Shown here: positions 21,641-30,642 of the stretch, in pieces | Layout of the letters: each line of letters opens with the position of its first letter | How positions within the stretch are numbered: the first letter of the stretch is position 1 | Assembly (NCBI GenBank): GCA_028292505.1 | Contig: JAQGMF010000031.1 | Location: 1 to 54,527, forward strand | DNA length: 54,527 nucleotides | Source of the DNA: Rhodocyclales bacterium | Lineage (GTDB): Bacteria > Pseudomonadota > Gammaproteobacteria > Burkholderiales > Rhodocyclaceae | Reading direction: 5' to 3' | The notes under the pieces: model-generated | Database searches by the model: none | What the model was told of the DNA's origin: nothing | What the model saw: the letters and a program-made list of their open reading frames with translations, nothing else | Position numbers and translations under genes: made by a program

Positions 21641-22860
21641 TGTTGCTCCTGCTCCATGCTTTCGGCGACTGCCTGTGGCAGCACCATACGGAATTCACTG
21701 CCTTCGCCCGGCGCCGAACATAAGGAAATATCGCCCCCATGTGCCCGCGCCACGCCACGCGCAATGGCCAGACCCAGGCCGGTGCCGTCAGCCCGCGTGG
21801 TGAAAAAAGGCTCGAACAGGCGCGCCTGCAATTCGAGCGGAATACCGCGCCCGTTGTCGCGTACGACGAAGACGATTTGCTGGCCTTCCTGTAGGGCAGA
21901 CAGCACGACTTCGCCGCCCTGCCCTAATACCTGAATGGCATTCTCCAGCAGATTGATCAGCGCGCCGGCGATCTCCTTGCGGTTGCCGAAAAGCTGCTGG
22001 CCGGCAGCGCGACAATCCTGGCGAAAAGCGATCTGCTGACCTTGTGCAACGGGTTCGATGGTCGCGCTGAGTTCCTGCAGCAGATCGCATACACCGAAAA
22101 CCTCACGCCCCAAGGCCTCGCCGCGCGCGAAGATCAGCATATCCTTGATGAGTTTTTCGAGATGGCGCAAGCGTTCAACGGCGCGGTCGGCAACGCTGAC
22201 CCGCTCCGCTGCAGGCAACTGGACGTTCGCCAGATGGCCGGTATAAAGCAGGGCTGCGGCAAGCGGCGTGCGCAACTGGTGAGCCAGCGAAGCGACCATT
22301 TCACCCATGGCGGCGAGACGCTCATTGCGCGCGGCCGAGACACGCATACGCCAGGCTTCGGTCACGTCGTGCAGCAAGATGATGCGCCCACCGGTCGTCG
22401 TTTGCGCTGTGGCGGAAATCGATATGCGAGTCTCTGCAGCCTGGTCAGGAAACAGCGCCAAGGCCCACTCTCCGGGCGTGTCAGTGGCGACAAATGCGCT
22501 GGCGGCAAAGCTCTGCCATTCCGTGCCGGTCACGTCACCGAGCATATCCAGCGCGGCGCGATTGGCTTGCTCCACACGGCCCTGCTGATCGAGGACCACG
22601 ACACCGGCCGGCAGTGCCGCCAACAACAAATCGAGCCGTTCGGTGAGGATCCCCACCTGCCCTTGCAAACCGCTGTAAGCCTGTGTCAGCTCATCCGAGG
22701 CGCGTGCAAAGACCTGGAAGGCTTCGGCAAGACTTGCCGCGTCCATGCTGGGAGTCGCCGCCAGAGAGGCGGGCAGAGACGGAACCGGTCGATCGAAATT
22801 TTCCGAGCTGGAGGGACTCAAAATTGGCTCAAGCGAGGTTGATGAAATAGGGGATCCCAC
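21637..22860 (-). CDS. fleS: Flagellar sensor histidine kinase (FleS-like)
   Basis: This kinase of up to 407 residues has no membrane helices, like Pseudomonas FleS. It is therefore a cytoplasmic kinase, likely sensing flagellar assembly state rather than an external signal. A coiled segment (about 45-75) precedes a PAS domain (LPAGVVVLDQQGRVEQANRAA). HisKA has phospho-His in SLAHQLRTPLAA, and HATPase_c has ENAIQVL, VRDNGRGIP and [11 protein letters not shown]. The start is weakly supported: GTG 22860 has no Shine-Dalgarno and the first 38 residues are low-complexity, so ATG 22746 is a real alternative. It is translationally coupled to fleR. Confidence 0.88.
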   Translation of the reverse strand: MGSPISSTSLEPILSPSSSENFDRPVPSLPASLAATPSMDAASLAEAFQVFARASDELTQAYSGLQGQVGILTERLDLLLAALPAGVVVLDQQGRVEQANRAALDMLGDVTGTEWQSFAASAFVATDTPGEWALALFPDQAAETRISISATAQTTTGGRIILLHDVTEAWRMRVSAARNERLAAMGEMVASLAHQLRTPLAAALLYTGHLANVQLPAAERVSVADRAVERLRHLEKLIKDMLIFARGEALGREVFGVCDLLQELSATIEPVAQGQQIAFRQDCRAAGQQLFGNRKEIAGALINLLENAIQVLGQGGEVVLSALQEGQQIVFVVRDNGRGIPLELQARLFEPFFTTRADGTGLGLAIARGVARAHGGDISLCSAPGEGSEFRMVLPQAVAESMEQEQQ

Positions 22861-22927
22861 GGCATTGCACTTTAGTCGCCAGCATGCAAGCCAGCATGTG
22901 GAGAAGGCGGCAGAACTTGCCGCTTAT

Positions 22928-22943
22928 TGGCCACTTGCCTGCG
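22928..22943 (+). promoter_or_regulatory. Candidate sigma-54 promoter of fliF
   Basis: TGGCCACTTGCCTGCG keeps the invariant GG and GC with 10-nt spacing and has TGGC and CTGC at the two elements. It lies 87 nt upstream of the fliF ATG. The match is weaker than those before fliE and fliK. Confidence 0.45.
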
Positions 22944-23029
22944 CAGAGCCCAGCGCAGAATGCGCCATCAGAAATGGGTTTTTGCGCCCATCCGCAACCG
23001 CATAGCGAATACGAAAAAGACGAATAGTC

Positions 23030-24739
23030 ATGGCTGCCGAAGACATTCTCGCCGCACCCGTACCCTCGCCCTTTCAGGCGATGGTGGACAACCTGAACAA
23101 GCTTTCGCAGCGCCAAAAGCTGGCAGCTGCCGTCGCGCTCGCCGTGTCGATTGCATTGCTGACGGGCGTCTGGCTGTGGAGCAGCAAACCGCAGTATTCG
23201 ATCCTGTTCTCCAACGTCGCGGAAAAGGACGGCGGCTCGATCATCACGGCCTTGCAAGCGCAGAATGTGCCATACCGCGTCGACAACGGCGGCTCGACGA
23301 TTCTCGTTCCTGAAAATCGTGCCAACGAATTGCGTCTGATGCTCGCCTCGCAAGGCCTGCCCAAGGGTGGTCTGGTGGGCTTCGAATTGCTCGAAACGCA
23401 AAAGATGGGCGTCTCGCAATTCAACGAGCAAATCAACTATCAACGCGGGCTGGAAGGCGAACTGGCGCGAACCATCCAATCGCTCTCGGCCGTGTCCGGT
23501 GCACGCGTGCACCTGGCAATTCCGAAGCAGTCAGCCTTTCTGCGCGATGAGCAAAAACCAACCGCATCGGTCGTCGTCGCGCTGCATCCGGGACGCAAAC
23601 TGGAGCCTTTGCAAATTGCTGGCATCGTGCACCTCATCGCGGCCAGCGTGCCGGAACTTGACTCAGATCAGGTTAACGTCATCGACCAGAACGGCAATCT
23701 GCTCACACGCGCTCGCGATCCTCGTTCCACCGGACTCGACTCTACCCAGCTTGGCTATGTCGAGGAAGTGGAAAGCGGCTACGGCAAGCGCATTGAAACG
23801 ATCCTCAACCCCGTGCTCGGCGAAGGCAATTTCCGCGCACAAGTCACGGCCGATGTGGATTTCGATTCGACCGAGCAAACCTCCGAAACTTTCAAGCCGA
23901 ATCCGACCCCCAACACGGCTATTCGCAGCCAGCAAAGCAACGAGAACCTGACCAACCAGCCGCCACCTATCGGCGTCCCCGGTGCCCTGTCGAATCAACC
24001 GCCGGTACCCGCCACGGCACCCATCACCACGCCGCCAGTACTGGGTCAGGCCTTGGCGAACCAGTCGGGGATACCCATCAATTCGACGAAGAGTTCGACA
24101 ACCAACTATGAACTCGACAAGACCGTGCAGCACATCAAACGCTCGCTGGGCTCGGTCAAACGACTGTCGGTCGCGGTGGTCGTCAACAACCGCATGGACA
24201 AGAGCCCGAAGGGCGACGTGAAAGCGGTTGCACGCACCGATGACGAAATGAAGAAGATCAACGATCTCGTGCGCGAGGCCGTGGGCTTCAACAAGGATCG
24301 CGGCGACACGCTCAATCTCGCCAATACGCCTTTCACCGAAGCGGTCAAGGAAGAAGTTGCCGATGTGCCGATCTGGCAAAACCCGACAACCTTGTCCACG
24401 CTCAAGGAAATACTGCGCTGGGCGATCCTGCTCGGGGTGATTTTCTTCGTCGTGCGCGGTGTCATACGTCCCTTGCTTGGCACGATCATGCCTGCACCGG
24501 GCCAAGGGCCGGAAAAGACACCTTCGCCGAACAGCGCCGCTGCCATGGCCGCTGCCCTGGAGGCAGAGCAATTGGCCGACGAAGACATACCGCCTGAAGT
24601 GCTGCAGGCCGAGCTGGCGAAGATGAGCTACGAGAAGAAAGTGGCGCGCGCCAAGGAAATCGCCGCCAAAGATCCAAGGATGGTCGCGCAGTTGATGAAG
24701 GAATGGATTGGAGGCTCGCCAAGTGGCGAAGGACACTAA
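23030..24739 (+). CDS. fliF: Flagellar MS-ring protein FliF
   Basis: FliF assembles the membrane MS ring, the base of the flagellum. The 569-residue protein has an N-terminal helix (about 28-48, KLAAAVALAVSIALLTGVWL) and a large periplasmic region. The ring-building YscJ-like motifs LFSNVAEKDGGSII and SQFNEQINYQRGLEGELARTI (partial) are present. A Pro/Asn-rich insert lies near 290-350. A second helix is at about 455-475, and the cytoplasmic tail ends LMKEWIGGSPSGEGH, the FliG-binding region. The length is typical. It heads the fliFGHIJ operon, and its last 17 nt overlap fliG. Confidence 0.97.
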   Translation: MAAEDILAAPVPSPFQAMVDNLNKLSQRQKLAAAVALAVSIALLTGVWLWSSKPQYSILFSNVAEKDGGSIITALQAQNVPYRVDNGGSTILVPENRANELRLMLASQGLPKGGLVGFELLETQKMGVSQFNEQINYQRGLEGELARTIQSLSAVSGARVHLAIPKQSAFLRDEQKPTASVVVALHPGRKLEPLQIAGIVHLIAASVPELDSDQVNVIDQNGNLLTRARDPRSTGLDSTQLGYVEEVESGYGKRIETILNPVLGEGNFRAQVTADVDFDSTEQTSETFKPNPTPNTAIRSQQSNENLTNQPPPIGVPGALSNQPPVPATAPITTPPVLGQALANQSGIPINSTKSSTTNYELDKTVQHIKRSLGSVKRLSVAVVVNNRMDKSPKGDVKAVARTDDEMKKINDLVREAVGFNKDRGDTLNLANTPFTEAVKEEVADVPIWQNPTTLSTLKEILRWAILLGVIFFVVRGVIRPLLGTIMPAPGQGPEKTPSPNSAAAMAAALEAEQLADEDIPPEVLQAELAKMSYEKKVARAKEIAAKDPRMVAQLMKEWIGGSPSGEGH

Positions 24740-25730
24740 CGAAGGTTTGGAAAACTGCGCGATGCTGCTGCTCACGCTGGGGCCGGACACGGCTTCGGAA
24801 GTGCTCAAGCATATGTCGCCGCGCGAAGTGCAGAAGCTCGGCGCAGCCATGGCCAAGCTGCCACCGCAACCGCGCGAGCGCGTCGAGCGTCTGGTCGAAA
24901 AACTCCAATTGCATGCGGCTCACGGCTCGCATATCGAGCCAGATGAAGAGTCTATCCGCATCATGCTCACCAAGGCGCTCGGCGACGAGCGTGCAGCGAA
25001 TCTGATCTCCCGTGTGCTGCAAGGTTCAGATACCGCTGGCATAGAATCGCTCAAGTGGATGGATGCGGCGACGGCGGCCGACCTCATCAAAAACGAACAT
25101 CCGCAGATCATTGCGACCATCCTGGTGCACCTGGAATACGACCACTCCGGCGAAATCCTCAAGCATTTTTCCGAGCGCCAGCGCAACGATGTGCTGCTGC
25201 GCATCGCCACGCTCGACGGTGTGCAACCGACCGCGCTGAAGGAGCTCAACGAGGCGCTCACGCGCGTGCTGTCGGGCTCGACACAAACGCTCAAGAAGAC
25301 GGCCATGGGCGGCACGCGGCACGCGGCGGAAATTCTCAACTTCGTCGGCAACGCGGCGGAAACGGCGATTCTCGACAACGTCCGAGAATATGACCCCGAT
25401 CTTGCGCAGCGCATCCTCGACGAGATGTTCGTGTTCGACAATCTCATGGACATTGATGACAGAGGCATACAGGTCATTCTGCGCGAAGTCCAATCCGAAC
25501 AACTGGTACTGGCACTCAAGGGCGCCAGCCCGGAAATGCGCGAGAAGGTCTTCAAGAACATGTCGACCCGCGCGGCCGAGATGATGCGCGAGGACCTGGA
25601 ATCGAAGGGCCCGGTACGGCTATCCGAAGTGGAAGGCGCGCAGAAGGAAATTCTCAAAGTGGCGCGGCGGCTCTCGGAAGAAGGACAAATCGTTCTCGGC
25701 GGCAAGGGCGGCGACGACGCGTTCGTGTAG
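24723..25730 (+). CDS. fliG: Flagellar motor switch protein FliG
   Basis: FliG forms the C ring with FliM and FliN and receives torque from MotA. The GTG at 24723 gives 335 residues (E. coli 331) and has GGAGG 8 nt upstream inside fliF; a TTG at 24708 is possible but lies in that same Shine-Dalgarno. The middle domain carries the EHPQ motif (KNEHPQIIATIL) that binds FliM. The C-terminal torque helix contains the charged residues in FVFDNLMDIDDRGIQVILRE and LESKGPVRLSEVE. Confidence 0.96.
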   Translation: MAKDTNEGLENCAMLLLTLGPDTASEVLKHMSPREVQKLGAAMAKLPPQPRERVERLVEKLQLHAAHGSHIEPDEESIRIMLTKALGDERAANLISRVLQGSDTAGIESLKWMDAATAADLIKNEHPQIIATILVHLEYDHSGEILKHFSERQRNDVLLRIATLDGVQPTALKELNEALTRVLSGSTQTLKKTAMGGTRHAAEILNFVGNAAETAILDNVREYDPDLAQRILDEMFVFDNLMDIDDRGIQVILREVQSEQLVLALKGASPEMREKVFKNMSTRAAEMMREDLESKGPVRLSEVEGAQKEILKVARRLSEEGQIVLGGKGGDDAFV

Positions 25731-25814
25731 TGCGATGTACGACGTGGTGTGGGATGTGGGTGTGCGATTTTGTGTACAACTCGGCATATGACAAAAGCAA
25801 AACGGTAAAGTCTC

Positions 25815-26504
25815 GTGTCATCAGTCATCCAAAATAATCAGGCCTCCGGCGCCTACCAGCGCGCCACCTTCGTCAGTTTCGACGCGCCACGCCCTGTCAC
25901 GCCCACCCTAACCGAAGGCCCAGCGGACACGACGACTGCAGCACCGGTAGAAGTTGTCGAAGAGCGTCTGGAAGTAGCGCCGGGCGTGTCGCTGCCGACC
26001 GCCGAGGAAATCGACAACCTGCATCAGGAAGCCTGGAAAGAAGGCTACGCCGCTGGCTACGAAGAAGGCAGCGCGCGCGGTCGTCTGGAGGCTGCCGAGT
26101 TGCACCAGTTGCTGCAATCCATGCACAGCGCCCTCAGCGACCTGGACCAGGAAGTAGCCGAAGAAATCCAGGCGCTGGCGCTCGAGGTTGCGCGTCAGGT
26201 CGTGCGCGACGCGCTCAAGTTGCAACCGGACAGCGTACTCGCCGTGATTCGCGAAGCACTGGTGCAGGTGCCGCAGCAAGGCGCAACCGTACGCATCAAC
26301 CCGCAGGACGCGGCACTGGTACGCCAGTACCTCGGCGAACAATTCAACAGCACCAGCCATCGCTTGCGCGAAGATGAAGAAGTCATGCGCGGCGGTTGCC
26401 TGATCGATTCCGAAGGCGGTCAGATCGACGCGCAGATCACCACGCGCTGGCGGCGTGTGGTCGAAAACATTTCGCGTAGCGCTTCGCAGTTCGCTGAAGA
26501 ATGA
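25815..26504 (+). CDS. fliH: Flagellar assembly protein FliH
   Basis: FliH binds and restrains the export ATPase FliI. The 229-residue protein has a disordered, Pro/Thr-rich N-terminus, then a GxxxG-repeat segment ([18 protein letters not shown] near 75-92) characteristic of FliH. A V/F-ATPase subunit-E-like C-terminal domain follows ([18 protein letters not shown]). The start is GTG with weak upstream purines, 84 nt after fliG. FliI starts 13 nt after the stop, so the two are coupled. Confidence 0.93.
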   Translation: MSSVIQNNQASGAYQRATFVSFDAPRPVTPTLTEGPADTTTAAPVEVVEERLEVAPGVSLPTAEEIDNLHQEAWKEGYAAGYEEGSARGRLEAAELHQLLQSMHSALSDLDQEVAEEIQALALEVARQVVRDALKLQPDSVLAVIREALVQVPQQGATVRINPQDAALVRQYLGEQFNSTSHRLREDEEVMRGGCLIDSEGGQIDAQITTRWRRVVENISRSASQFAEE

Positions 26505-26517
26505 AGGGTCTGGTCTA

Positions 26518-27921
26518 ATGGATCACTTCGGACAAAACTGGCGCGCCTTTCTCAAGGACTGCCGCAAGCTTTCGCGCGCGGCGCCCTCCTACCAGCTCTC
26601 GGGCCGCCTGACGCGCATCAATGGCCTTGTCATGGAAGCGGCGGGCCTCAAACTGCCGCTCGGCTCGGGCTGTCGCATCCTGGTTCCTGGCGGCGGCGGC
26701 GTCGAAGCAGAGGTCGTCGGTTTCGCGGGCGAGAAGCTGTTCATGATGCCAACCGACGATGTCTTCGGCCTCGCCCCCGGCGCCCACGTCATTCCAAATG
26801 AACCCGTGCAACCGATCGCCACCGCCGCGATACGCGTCGAACCGCGGCGCCGTGCTTCGGACCGCGCCAAGCATCTGCCCGTCGGCGACGGTCTGCTCGG
26901 CCGCATTCTCGACGGTGCCGGACGCCCGCTCGACAGCCTCGGGCCACTCACCACGACGCACACCCGCTCGCTGCAGAGCCGCCCGATCAATCCGCTGGCG
27001 CGCGCCTCTATCGATCGCAGTCTTGACGTTGGCATACGTGCGATCAACAGCCTGATGACCATTGGTCGCGGTCAACGGCTCGGTCTGTTCGCCGGTTCGG
27101 GTGTCGGTAAATCGGTGTTGATCGGTATGATGGCGCGCTACACCGCTGCCGATGTCATTGTCGTCGGGCTGATCGGCGAACGCGGCCGCGAAGTAAAGGA
27201 ATTCATCGAGCATAATCTTGGTCCGGAAGGGCTGGCGCGGTCTGTCGTCGTCGCCGCACCGGCCGATACCAGTCCGCTGATGCGCCTGCAAGGCGCCGCC
27301 TATGCCACCACGGTGGCTGAATACTTCCGCGACCAGGGCAAGCACGTGCTGTTGATCATGGACTCGCTCACGCGCTATGCCATGGCACAACGCGAAATTG
27401 CGCTGGCCATCGGCGAACCACCCGTCACACGCGGCTATCCGCCTTCCGTTTTTGCGCGTCTGCCAGCCCTGGTCGAACGCGCTGGCAATGGGCCTGAAGG
27501 TGGCGGCTCGATCACTGCTTTCTACACCGTGTTGGCCGAGGGCGACGATCAGCAAGACCCTATCGCCGACGCCGCACGGGCGATTCTCGATGGCCACTTT
27601 GTGCTCACACGCGCGCTCGCCGATCAGGGCCACTACCCCGCCATCGACGTCGAACAATCCATCTCGCGCGCCATGCACAGCCTGATACGTCCCGCGCATT
27701 TCGAGCTGGTGCGGCGCTTCAAGCAATTGTTTTCGCGTTACCAACGTTCGCGCGACCTGATCGCTGTCGGGGCCTATCAAGCCGGCGCGGACCCGCTACT
27801 CGATGAAGCCGTACGTATGTATCCAGCACTCGAAGCATTTCTACAACAAAAAATAGAAGAGCGCGCCGACTTCGAAAGCAGCCTGACCGGATTACATAGC
27901 CTGTTCGGTACGACACGTTAG
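26518..27921 (+). CDS. fliI: Flagellum-specific ATPase FliI
   Basis: FliI is the hexameric ATPase of the flagellar type III export apparatus. From ATG 26518 it has 467 residues. The F1-like core has Walker [12 protein letters not shown] near 195-205, the type III export ATPase signature [10 protein letters not shown], and Walker [22 protein letters not shown] in part (LLIMDSLTR). The [17 protein letters not shown] segment is also typical. The longer in-frame extension overlaps fliH and is rejected. FliJ follows after 11 nt. Confidence 0.96.
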   Translation: MDHFGQNWRAFLKDCRKLSRAAPSYQLSGRLTRINGLVMEAAGLKLPLGSGCRILVPGGGGVEAEVVGFAGEKLFMMPTDDVFGLAPGAHVIPNEPVQPIATAAIRVEPRRRASDRAKHLPVGDGLLGRILDGAGRPLDSLGPLTTTHTRSLQSRPINPLARASIDRSLDVGIRAINSLMTIGRGQRLGLFAGSGVGKSVLIGMMARYTAADVIVVGLIGERGREVKEFIEHNLGPEGLARSVVVAAPADTSPLMRLQGAAYATTVAEYFRDQGKHVLLIMDSLTRYAMAQREIALAIGEPPVTRGYPPSVFARLPALVERAGNGPEGGGSITAFYTVLAEGDDQQDPIADAARAILDGHFVLTRALADQGHYPAIDVEQSISRAMHSLIRPAHFELVRRFKQLFSRYQRSRDLIAVGAYQAGADPLLDEAVRMYPALEAFLQQKIEERADFESSLTGLHSLFGTTR

Positions 27922-27932
27922 AGGAGCCATCG

Positions 27933-28373
27933 ATGAGCGCCAAACCAATAAAAATTCTGCTCGATCATGCCCACACCAAAGTCGACGAAGCAACGCGGCG
28001 CCTGGGCGAGTTGCTGGCCAGCGAACACGCCTGCGAAGTAAAACTGGAAATGCTGATTCAATATCGCGTCGAATATCGCGGACGCTTCATGCAAGCCGCG
28101 CGCGAAGGTATCGGCCCGGATGCCTGGCGCAATTATTCCAGTTTCATCGCCAAACTCGATGACGCCATCAATCTGCAGCAAAGCGTCGTCAATCAATCCA
28201 AGTTGCAGACGGCGACGGGTCAGCAACAATGGATGCACGAGCGCAACCGCATGAAGGCCTTCGATGCGCTGTCGCAGAGACAGGTCGCGAACGAACAGCG
28301 CAAGCACAACAAGCAGGAGCAAACCATCAGCGATGAACACGCGGTGAAACATTTCCGCCCGAAAGAGGAATGA
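27933..28373 (+). CDS. fliJ: Flagellar export chaperone FliJ
   Basis: FliJ is a small coiled-coil protein that docks like subunit gamma in the FliI ring and connects it to FlhA. The 146 residues are almost wholly helical and charged, with heptads through LLDHAHTKVDEATRRLGELLASEH and the C-terminal RQVANEQRKHNKQEQ segment. A strong GAGGAG precedes the ATG. It closes the fliFGHIJ set before a sigma-54 promoter starts fliK. Confidence 0.9.
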   Translation: MSAKPIKILLDHAHTKVDEATRRLGELLASEHACEVKLEMLIQYRVEYRGRFMQAAREGIGPDAWRNYSSFIAKLDDAINLQQSVVNQSKLQTATGQQQWMHERNRMKAFDALSQRQVANEQRKHNKQEQTISDEHAVKHFRPKEE

Positions 28374-28427
28374 AGGGACGCCACCGGCATATTCTTCCCA
28401 CCCCTGCTCTCAACCTTTCCTTGAAAC

Positions 28428-28443
28428 TGGCATAGGCCTTGCT
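28428..28443 (+). promoter_or_regulatory. Sigma-54 (-24/-12) promoter of fliK
   Basis: TGGCATA-GGCC-TTGCT is an almost ideal -24/-12 element, with GG and GC exactly 10 nt apart and a complete TTGCT. The predicted start near 28454 is about 53 nt upstream of the fliK ATG. It lies in the 133-nt fliJ-fliK gap. Confidence 0.85.
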
Positions 28444-28506
28444 GTACCGCTGTCACAATCGCTGAAGACCTTGGCGACAAAGATTGCATCTCAAAGGATA
28501 GCCACC

Positions 28507-29817
28507 ATGCCGGACGCTAACGCTCTCTCGTCGATCTCGCCCGTTGCTGCCGCAGCGCCTGCATCGGGCGGCAATGCCAGTAACGCCACGGCTTCGCAGG
28601 GTAATGACGGTCAGCCCACGTTCTCGCAGGTATTGCGCGACAAGCAGAGCGCAGCAGCCGACGCGAATGCAAGTGCCAGCGCCAATGCCGATGCGACCAG
28701 GAGCGCCAACGCACAAGCGCAGGACAAGACCGCGCAGGCCAATGATGCCGCGGCAAACAAAGCCACCGACGGCAAGGCAAACAGCAAGCAGACAAGCGAT
28801 GCGGCCGATGCCGAAGCGCCCGCCAAAACGCCTGCCGAAATGGCGCAACTGCTGGCTGCGGCTGGCCTTCTCGCCAATGTTTCCAATACCCAAACACCCA
28901 CGTCCGACGCAGCGGATGCATCCGCAGTGTCGGCAGCGACCAATGCCGCCGCTGTCGTTGCAAGTACGGCCGCGAGCAACGCCACGCAGGCAGCAACCGA
29001 TCCCAATGTCATTGCAGCGACATCGCAATCAGACAAAACTGCCGCCGTCAGCACGCAGACGGCGGCAAGCCTTGCCGCCAATGCGGCAAATACGACGGCT
29101 TTTGCCGAACAGGCACTCGGCGCCCAGGCGCAATTGCCGAATACCGGCAGCAAGTCTGCCCAGTCCGGCACGTCGGGTGGCGAGCAGCAAGCCGCTGGCA
29201 AGCAGCCGCTGCTGGCGGTGAGCAACAACGGCGATACGGACAAGACACGCGCCGAAACGGCAGCGTCGGAAACCAGCTTTGCTGCCGCCCTGGAACGTGC
29301 TGGTCAGAATGGCGATGCCGCCCGCGGCGCGGCCGCGACCACCAATGTCACGCAGACGCAGACAAGCCAGACGCCGGCCACAGTGCACGTCGTCAACACG
29401 CCAGTCGGTCGTCAGGGCTGGGCCGATGAAGTCGGACAGCGCGTGTTGTGGACCGCAAAGTCCGACAGCAGCCGCGCCGATCTGGTCCTCAATCCGCCGC
29501 AGCTCGGACGCATCGAAGTCTCCATCCACATGAACGGCGATCAGGCCAGTGCCAGTTTCATGGTGGCCAATCCGACCGCGCGCGAAGCCTTGCAAGATGC
29601 CATGCCGCGCCTGCGCGAAATGATGTCGCAGGCCGGCATCCAGCTTGGCCAGGCCGATGTCGGCGCCGGTCAAAGCGGGCAGAACAGCGCCCAGGGCGAA
29701 CGTCGCCAGAGCGCCAGCGACAAGGGCAGCGACATGCTCAATGCCGTGGGTGCCATCGGTACTGCAGGCAGCGGCTGGACGCGTCAGGGCATCGGCGTTG
29801 TCGATACATTCGCCTGA
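28507..29817 (+). CDS. fliK: Flagellar hook-length control protein FliK
   Basis: FliK is secreted during hook growth, measures hook length and switches FlhB specificity to filament substrates. The 436-residue protein has a long low-complexity Ala/Ser/Thr/Gln/Asn N-terminal ruler (about 1-300), rapidly diverging in the family. The conserved FliK C-domain near 305-400 includes DLVLNPPQLGRIEVSI and FMVANPTAREALQDAMPRLRE. The ATG at 28507 has AAAGGA 9 nt upstream. A TTG 12 codons earlier is open but unlikely. It has its own sigma-54 promoter. Confidence 0.92.
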   Translation: MPDANALSSISPVAAAAPASGGNASNATASQGNDGQPTFSQVLRDKQSAAADANASASANADATRSANAQAQDKTAQANDAAANKATDGKANSKQTSDAADAEAPAKTPAEMAQLLAAAGLLANVSNTQTPTSDAADASAVSAATNAAAVVASTAASNATQAATDPNVIAATSQSDKTAAVSTQTAASLAANAANTTAFAEQALGAQAQLPNTGSKSAQSGTSGGEQQAAGKQPLLAVSNNGDTDKTRAETAASETSFAAALERAGQNGDAARGAAATTNVTQTQTSQTPATVHVVNTPVGRQGWADEVGQRVLWTAKSDSSRADLVLNPPQLGRIEVSIHMNGDQASASFMVANPTAREALQDAMPRLREMMSQAGIQLGQADVGAGQSGQNSAQGERRQSASDKGSDMLNAVGAIGTAGSGWTRQGIGVVDTFA

Positions 29818-29988
29818 AAACGGGTCCGACAGATTTCATCAACGACTTGCCGGCCATCAGGTAAAGATAAAAATTAGATTCACGAGTTCTCCTCAACCCT
29901 TCATTTGCCACCAGGTTTGTCCGTTATTCAAGGCTTGGCGCAGCGTTTCAAGACGCGACAATACCGCTGACATTGCAAGGTAAAAGAC

Positions 29989-30585
29989 ATGGCAACCAAG
30001 GAAGCACCGAAGAAGGACGACGTCGAAGAGGTGGTAGCACCACCGAAGAAGAGCAGAAAGCTCTTGATCATCATTGTGAGCGCGGTGGTGGTGACTTTGT
30101 CGCTTGGTGCGGCGCTGGGCTACGTGCTCGGCCACAAGAAATCCAGCGCCGGCGACGCTTCGCCGCAAGCGGCTGCAGCTGACGAAAAGCAGCAGGACGA
30201 CAAGAAAAAGGATGAAGCCAAAAAGCCGCCGGTGTTTATCGCCCTCGATCCTTTCACCGTCAACCTACAACCGGACAACACCACCGGCGAACAATTCCTG
30301 CAGGTCGTCGTGTCCCTGCGTGTCGGCGACGAGAAAAAGGGCGAAGACCTCAAGGCTTTCATGCCGCAAATCCGCCATGAAATCCTGAGTCTGGCCGGTT
30401 CGAGAAAAGCCTCGGAAATCACCTCGCCAGACGGCCGTGAATTGCTTGCCGACGACATCAAGGATGTGGTCAACGACGTACTGGGCTACGAACCGCCGAA
30501 GCGCGCCAGACGCAAGAGGAAAGACGACCTGGACGATGATGCTCCTGTCATGTCCGTGTTTTTCACGCAGTTTATAGTGCAGTAG
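29989..30585 (+). CDS. fliL: Flagellar basal-body associated protein FliL
   Basis: FliL is a single-pass inner-membrane protein that surrounds the stator and stabilises it under load. The 198 residues have a charged N-terminus, a helix at about 25-47 and a Lys/Asp-rich linker. A periplasmic stomatin-like domain contains FVALDPFTVNL-type sequence (here VFIALDPFTVNLQPD) and FMPQIRHEILSL. The C-terminus ends SVFFTQFIVQ, as is usual. A basic RRKRKDDLDDD insert near 180 is longer than in E. coli. It leads fliLMN, 171 nt after fliK. Confidence 0.93.
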   Translation: MATKEAPKKDDVEEVVAPPKKSRKLLIIIVSAVVVTLSLGAALGYVLGHKKSSAGDASPQAAAADEKQQDDKKKDEAKKPPVFIALDPFTVNLQPDNTTGEQFLQVVVSLRVGDEKKGEDLKAFMPQIRHEILSLAGSRKASEITSPDGRELLADDIKDVVNDVLGYEPPKRARRKRKDDLDDDAPVMSVFFTQFIVQ

Positions 30586-30642
30586 TGAAGCGGCCGAAAT
30601 GATGCAGGCAATGACGCAACAGCAACCAGGACAAGCATAGAA

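Noticed and set aside
22866..22881. TGGCGAC-TAAA-GTGCA on the minus strand as a sigma-54 promoter for fleS
   Set aside because: GG/GC spacing fits, but the start would fall inside the annotated fleS start. It only works if fleS begins at 22746, which I cannot show.
26515..27780. Minus-strand open frame of over 400 codons opposite fliI
   Set aside because: Shadow of fliI; FliI carries all its ATPase motifs on the plus strand.
28611..29243. Minus-strand hydrophobic Ala-rich frame inside fliK
   Set aside because: It mirrors the Ala-rich fliK ruler on the other strand; no Shine-Dalgarno and no independent support.
29933..29948. TGGCGCAGCGTTTCA before fliL as a sigma-54 site
   Set aside because: The -12 GC is missing at the required spacing.
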